Shown here piece by piece: positions 62,400-64,000 of a stretch of DNA of 64,000 bases. How positions within the stretch are numbered: position 1 is the stretch's first letter; every line of letters begins with the position of its first letter. Origin of the DNA: Xanthomonas sp. SI (lineage in GTDB: Bacteria > Pseudomonadota > Gammaproteobacteria > Xanthomonadales > Xanthomonadaceae). The notes beneath the pieces were generated by a model. It searched no databases. It was not told the DNA's origin and saw nothing but the letters and a program-made list of their open reading frames with translations. The stretch lies in the NCBI RefSeq assembly GCF_014236855.1, contig NZ_CP051261.1, positions 4,526,001 to 4,590,000 of the forward strand, given 5' to 3'. Made by a program: the position numbers and the translations under genes.

Positions 62400-63407
62400 C
62401 TACTGGTGAACGGCGGTGTCGCCGGTCAGCGTGATGCCCGTTGCCGTGCGCTGGATCCGCAGCGGATACAGCCGTGCCAGGTGCGCCAGGGTCTGCTCCG
62501 GCTGGTCCAGGCGGAAGCGCCCGGACACCTGCAGCGCGCCCACCGCCGGATCGGCGATGGCGATCGACTGCGGCGAGCGGCGGTTGAGCCGTTCCACCAG
62601 CCGCGACAGCGGAATGCCGGCGGTCTGCAGCCAGCCTTCGCGCCAGTCGCCGGCGTCCGGGTCGAAGCGGGCCAGCGCGCCCAGGCCGTCGCGTGCGGCG
62701 TCGATGCGCATGCCCTGGGCCAGCACCTGGCGTGCGCCGCGGCTGACGATCTCCACCCGTCCCGAGTACACCGACAGCTCGCTGGTGGCGCCATCGCGCG
62801 CAAGGTTGAACACGGTCCCCAGCACCCGCACTCGGGCCGTGCCCAGGGCGACCTCGAACGGGCGCCGCGCGTCGTGGGCGACGTCGAAGAACACTTCGCC
62901 GGCCTCCAGCGCAACCTCGCGCCGGTGCGCACGCAGCTGCACGCGCACGCGGCTGGCGCCGTTGAGGGTGAGCACGCTGCCGTCGTCGAGCTTGAGCACG
63001 CGCACCTGTCCCGGCGCAGTGGCGGCCAGCAGCGGCGCCGGGTCCGGACGCAGCCATGGCCACGCCAGCACGGCCAGCAACGCCAGGCTGGCGGCCAGCG
63101 CCACCGCGGCCTGCCAGCGCCGCCGGTGCCGTAGCGGCGCTGCCGCGGGTGCCGATGCGGAGGCGGACAGCACCCGCGGCATCGCAGCCGGCGTATCGAA
63201 GCCAGCCAGCGCCTCCAGCAAGGCCGCATCGTGCGCCAGCGCCCACAGCGCATCGAACGCGGCGCGATGCGCCGGATCGGCGGCCAGCCAGCGCTGCAGG
63301 CCGGGCGGATCGGCGCCGTCGCCGGCAAGCTTGCGTGCCACCCAGTCCGCGGCGTCGCCGGGAGCCTGTGCGCGATCGCCGGGGGGCAAGGCCGGATCCC
63401 GGCTCAT
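62400..63407 (-). CDS. FecR-family transmembrane anti-sigma/sigma regulator
   Basis: 335 residues from the ATG at 63407, whose codon overlaps the stop of the sigma-factor gene (ATGA). The N-terminal cytosolic FecR domain has ADWVARKLAGDGADPPGLQRWLAADPAHRAAFDALW, typical of sigma regulators. A single membrane helix (about residues 99-118) precedes the periplasmic FecR domain (LDDGSVLTLNGASRVRV..., GEVFFDVAHDARRPFEV, LGTVFNLARD) and a C-terminal STN-like part that contacts the receptor. It converts receptor occupancy into sigma-factor activity. Confidence 0.94.
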   Translation of the reverse strand: MSRDPALPPGDRAQAPGDAADWVARKLAGDGADPPGLQRWLAADPAHRAAFDALWALAHDAALLEALAGFDTPAAMPRVLSASASAPAAAPLRHRRRWQAAVALAASLALLAVLAWPWLRPDPAPLLAATAPGQVRVLKLDDGSVLTLNGASRVRVQLRAHRREVALEAGEVFFDVAHDARRPFEVALGTARVRVLGTVFNLARDGATSELSVYSGRVEIVSRGARQVLAQGMRIDAARDGLGALARFDPDAGDWREGWLQTAGIPLSRLVERLNRRSPQSIAIADPAVGALQVSGRFRLDQPEQTLAHLARLYPLRIQRTATGITLTGDTAVHQ

Positions 63408-63973
63408 GCGTCGTCGTCCTGCGCCGGGCCGCGCTGCGCAGCGCGCACCGCGGCGCCGGCCGGCGGACGCGTGGCATCGGTCCGCGCCACCGCCTCCTGC
63501 AGCCAGCGCAGCCCGCGGCTGACGTGCTTTTCCACCGCGCCCTCGCTCAGGCCCAGCGCCTCGGCGATCTCGCGATAGCTCTGCCCGCGCACCCGGCAAC
63601 GCACGAACACCTCGCGGCGCAGTGGCGGCATGCCCTGCAGCGCGCGGGCGAAGCTCTCCACGCGCTCGCGCTGCATCGCCGCCTCCTCCACGCCCAAGGC
63701 CGGGCTGGGCACGTCGTCGCTGATCGATTCGGTGCGTTGGCGCTGGCGCCGGCGCAGATGGTCGTTGAGCAGGTTGAGCGCGATGGAGCGGGCCAGCGCC
63801 GCCATATCGGTGACCACATGCTCGCGCGCGTACACGACCAGGCGCAGGAAGGTCTCCTGCACCAGGTCCTCGGCCAGTGACCAGTCGCCGGTGCGCCGGA
63901 ACAAAAACCGATGCAACGCCGGCCGGTGCTGGTCCAGCCGATGCTGATCGAGGTGGCAGACCGGTGTGACCAT
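63404..63973 (-). CDS. ECF RNA polymerase sigma factor (FecI-like)
   Basis: 189 residues from the ATG at 63973; upstream sequence runs to the window edge. Region 2 contains HRFLFRRTGDWSLAEDLVQETFLRLVVYA, and region 4 contains LPPLRREVFVRCRVRGQSYREIAEALGLSEGAVEKHVSRGL. This is the architecture of FecI-type iron-starvation sigma factors. It is translationally coupled to the FecR gene and upstream of a FecA-like receptor, forming a cell-surface signalling locus. The C-terminal 25 residues are a low-complexity extension. A longer N terminus cannot be excluded, given the nearby edge. Confidence 0.94.
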   Translation of the reverse strand: MVTPVCHLDQHRLDQHRPALHRFLFRRTGDWSLAEDLVQETFLRLVVYAREHVVTDMAALARSIALNLLNDHLRRRQRQRTESISDDVPSPALGVEEAAMQRERVESFARALQGMPPLRREVFVRCRVRGQSYREIAEALGLSEGAVEKHVSRGLRWLQEAVARTDATRPPAGAAVRAAQRGPAQDDDA

Positions 63974-64000
63974 GGCTTCCCATGCATGGCGATGCGTGCG

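Noticed and set aside
1..64000. tRNA or rRNA genes, transposases, integrases
   Set aside because: I looked for tRNA-like T-loop/acceptor patterns and transposase or integrase motifs and saw none that could be supported.

Overview
The window is high-GC bacterial chromosome (visibly about two-thirds G+C) of the Xanthomonas type. The evidence is the gene set: a secreted xanthomonalisin-like S53 peptidase, a GH30 subfamily 8 glucuronoxylanase, an XAC0095-family protein, a type IV secretion effector with the Xanthomonadales XVIPCD tail, a lone homodimeric-type aceE, several TonB-dependent receptors, and many REP-like palindromes of the type 'GTAGGAGCGGCTTCAGCC'. The species cannot be fixed from the sequence alone.

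Layout. 1-2.3 kb: end of a DUF1615 lipoprotein, small membrane proteins and a lipoprotein. 2.4-9.6 kb: an ATPase, then a divergent GH42 beta-galactosidase / GH30 xylanase pair, a DUF2076 protein and a periplasmic acetamidase-like enzyme. 9.7-16.5 kb: envelope and secreted proteins (polysaccharide deacetylase, a coupled esterase and M1 peptidase, a DUF4142 lipoprotein, two unknowns). 16.6-18.8 kb: a predicted immunity lipoprotein / T4SS effector pair overlapping by ATGA. 18.9-25.2 kb: an XAC0095-family gene behind a long structured leader, then an AT-richer defence island with a C5-cytosine restriction-modification system plus Vsr, and a tight DUF262/PIN_8 two-gene unit.

25.3-31 kb: aceE, then a three-gene PP2C phosphatase / anti-sigma kinase / STAS partner-switching operon whose cistrons overlap by ATGA. 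31.4-33 kb: a PadR (YqjI-like) regulator with an inverted repeat abutting its start codon, followed by a YqjH-like ferric-siderophore reductase. 33.0-33.8 kb: a tandem array of about 175-bp units packed with REP palindromes. 33.9-38.3 kb: YceI, a RutE-like nitroreductase, an ELM1-family protein and the S53 peptidase. 39-43.7 kb: a TonB receptor with a periplasmic phosphodiesterase, a VUT transporter and a DUF4259 protein. 43.7-47.2 kb: glnE, with a displaced second copy of its 3' end about 0.6 kb downstream. 47.8-51.7 kb: an AsmA-like protein and a CoA transferase. 52-54.3 kb: a GIY-YIG protein and aroG, which is preceded by an aromatic-residue leader peptide and a transcription attenuator. 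54.4-64 kb: a second TonB receptor and a FecI/FecR/FecA-type signalling locus with a Tat-exported metallo-beta-lactamase-fold protein.

Most noteworthy: (i) the aroG attenuator, whose leader peptide and mutually exclusive hairpins can be read directly; (ii) the DUF262/PIN_8 pair, where the usual C-terminal HNH nuclease domain of DUF262 proteins looks degenerate and a separate PIN nuclease gene follows 4 bp later; (iii) the XVIPCD effector and its immunity lipoprotein; (iv) the structured leader of the XAC0095 gene with a promoter-proximal terminator; (v) the duplicated glnE 3' end. All functional statements are inferred from sequence features; no database search was possible.
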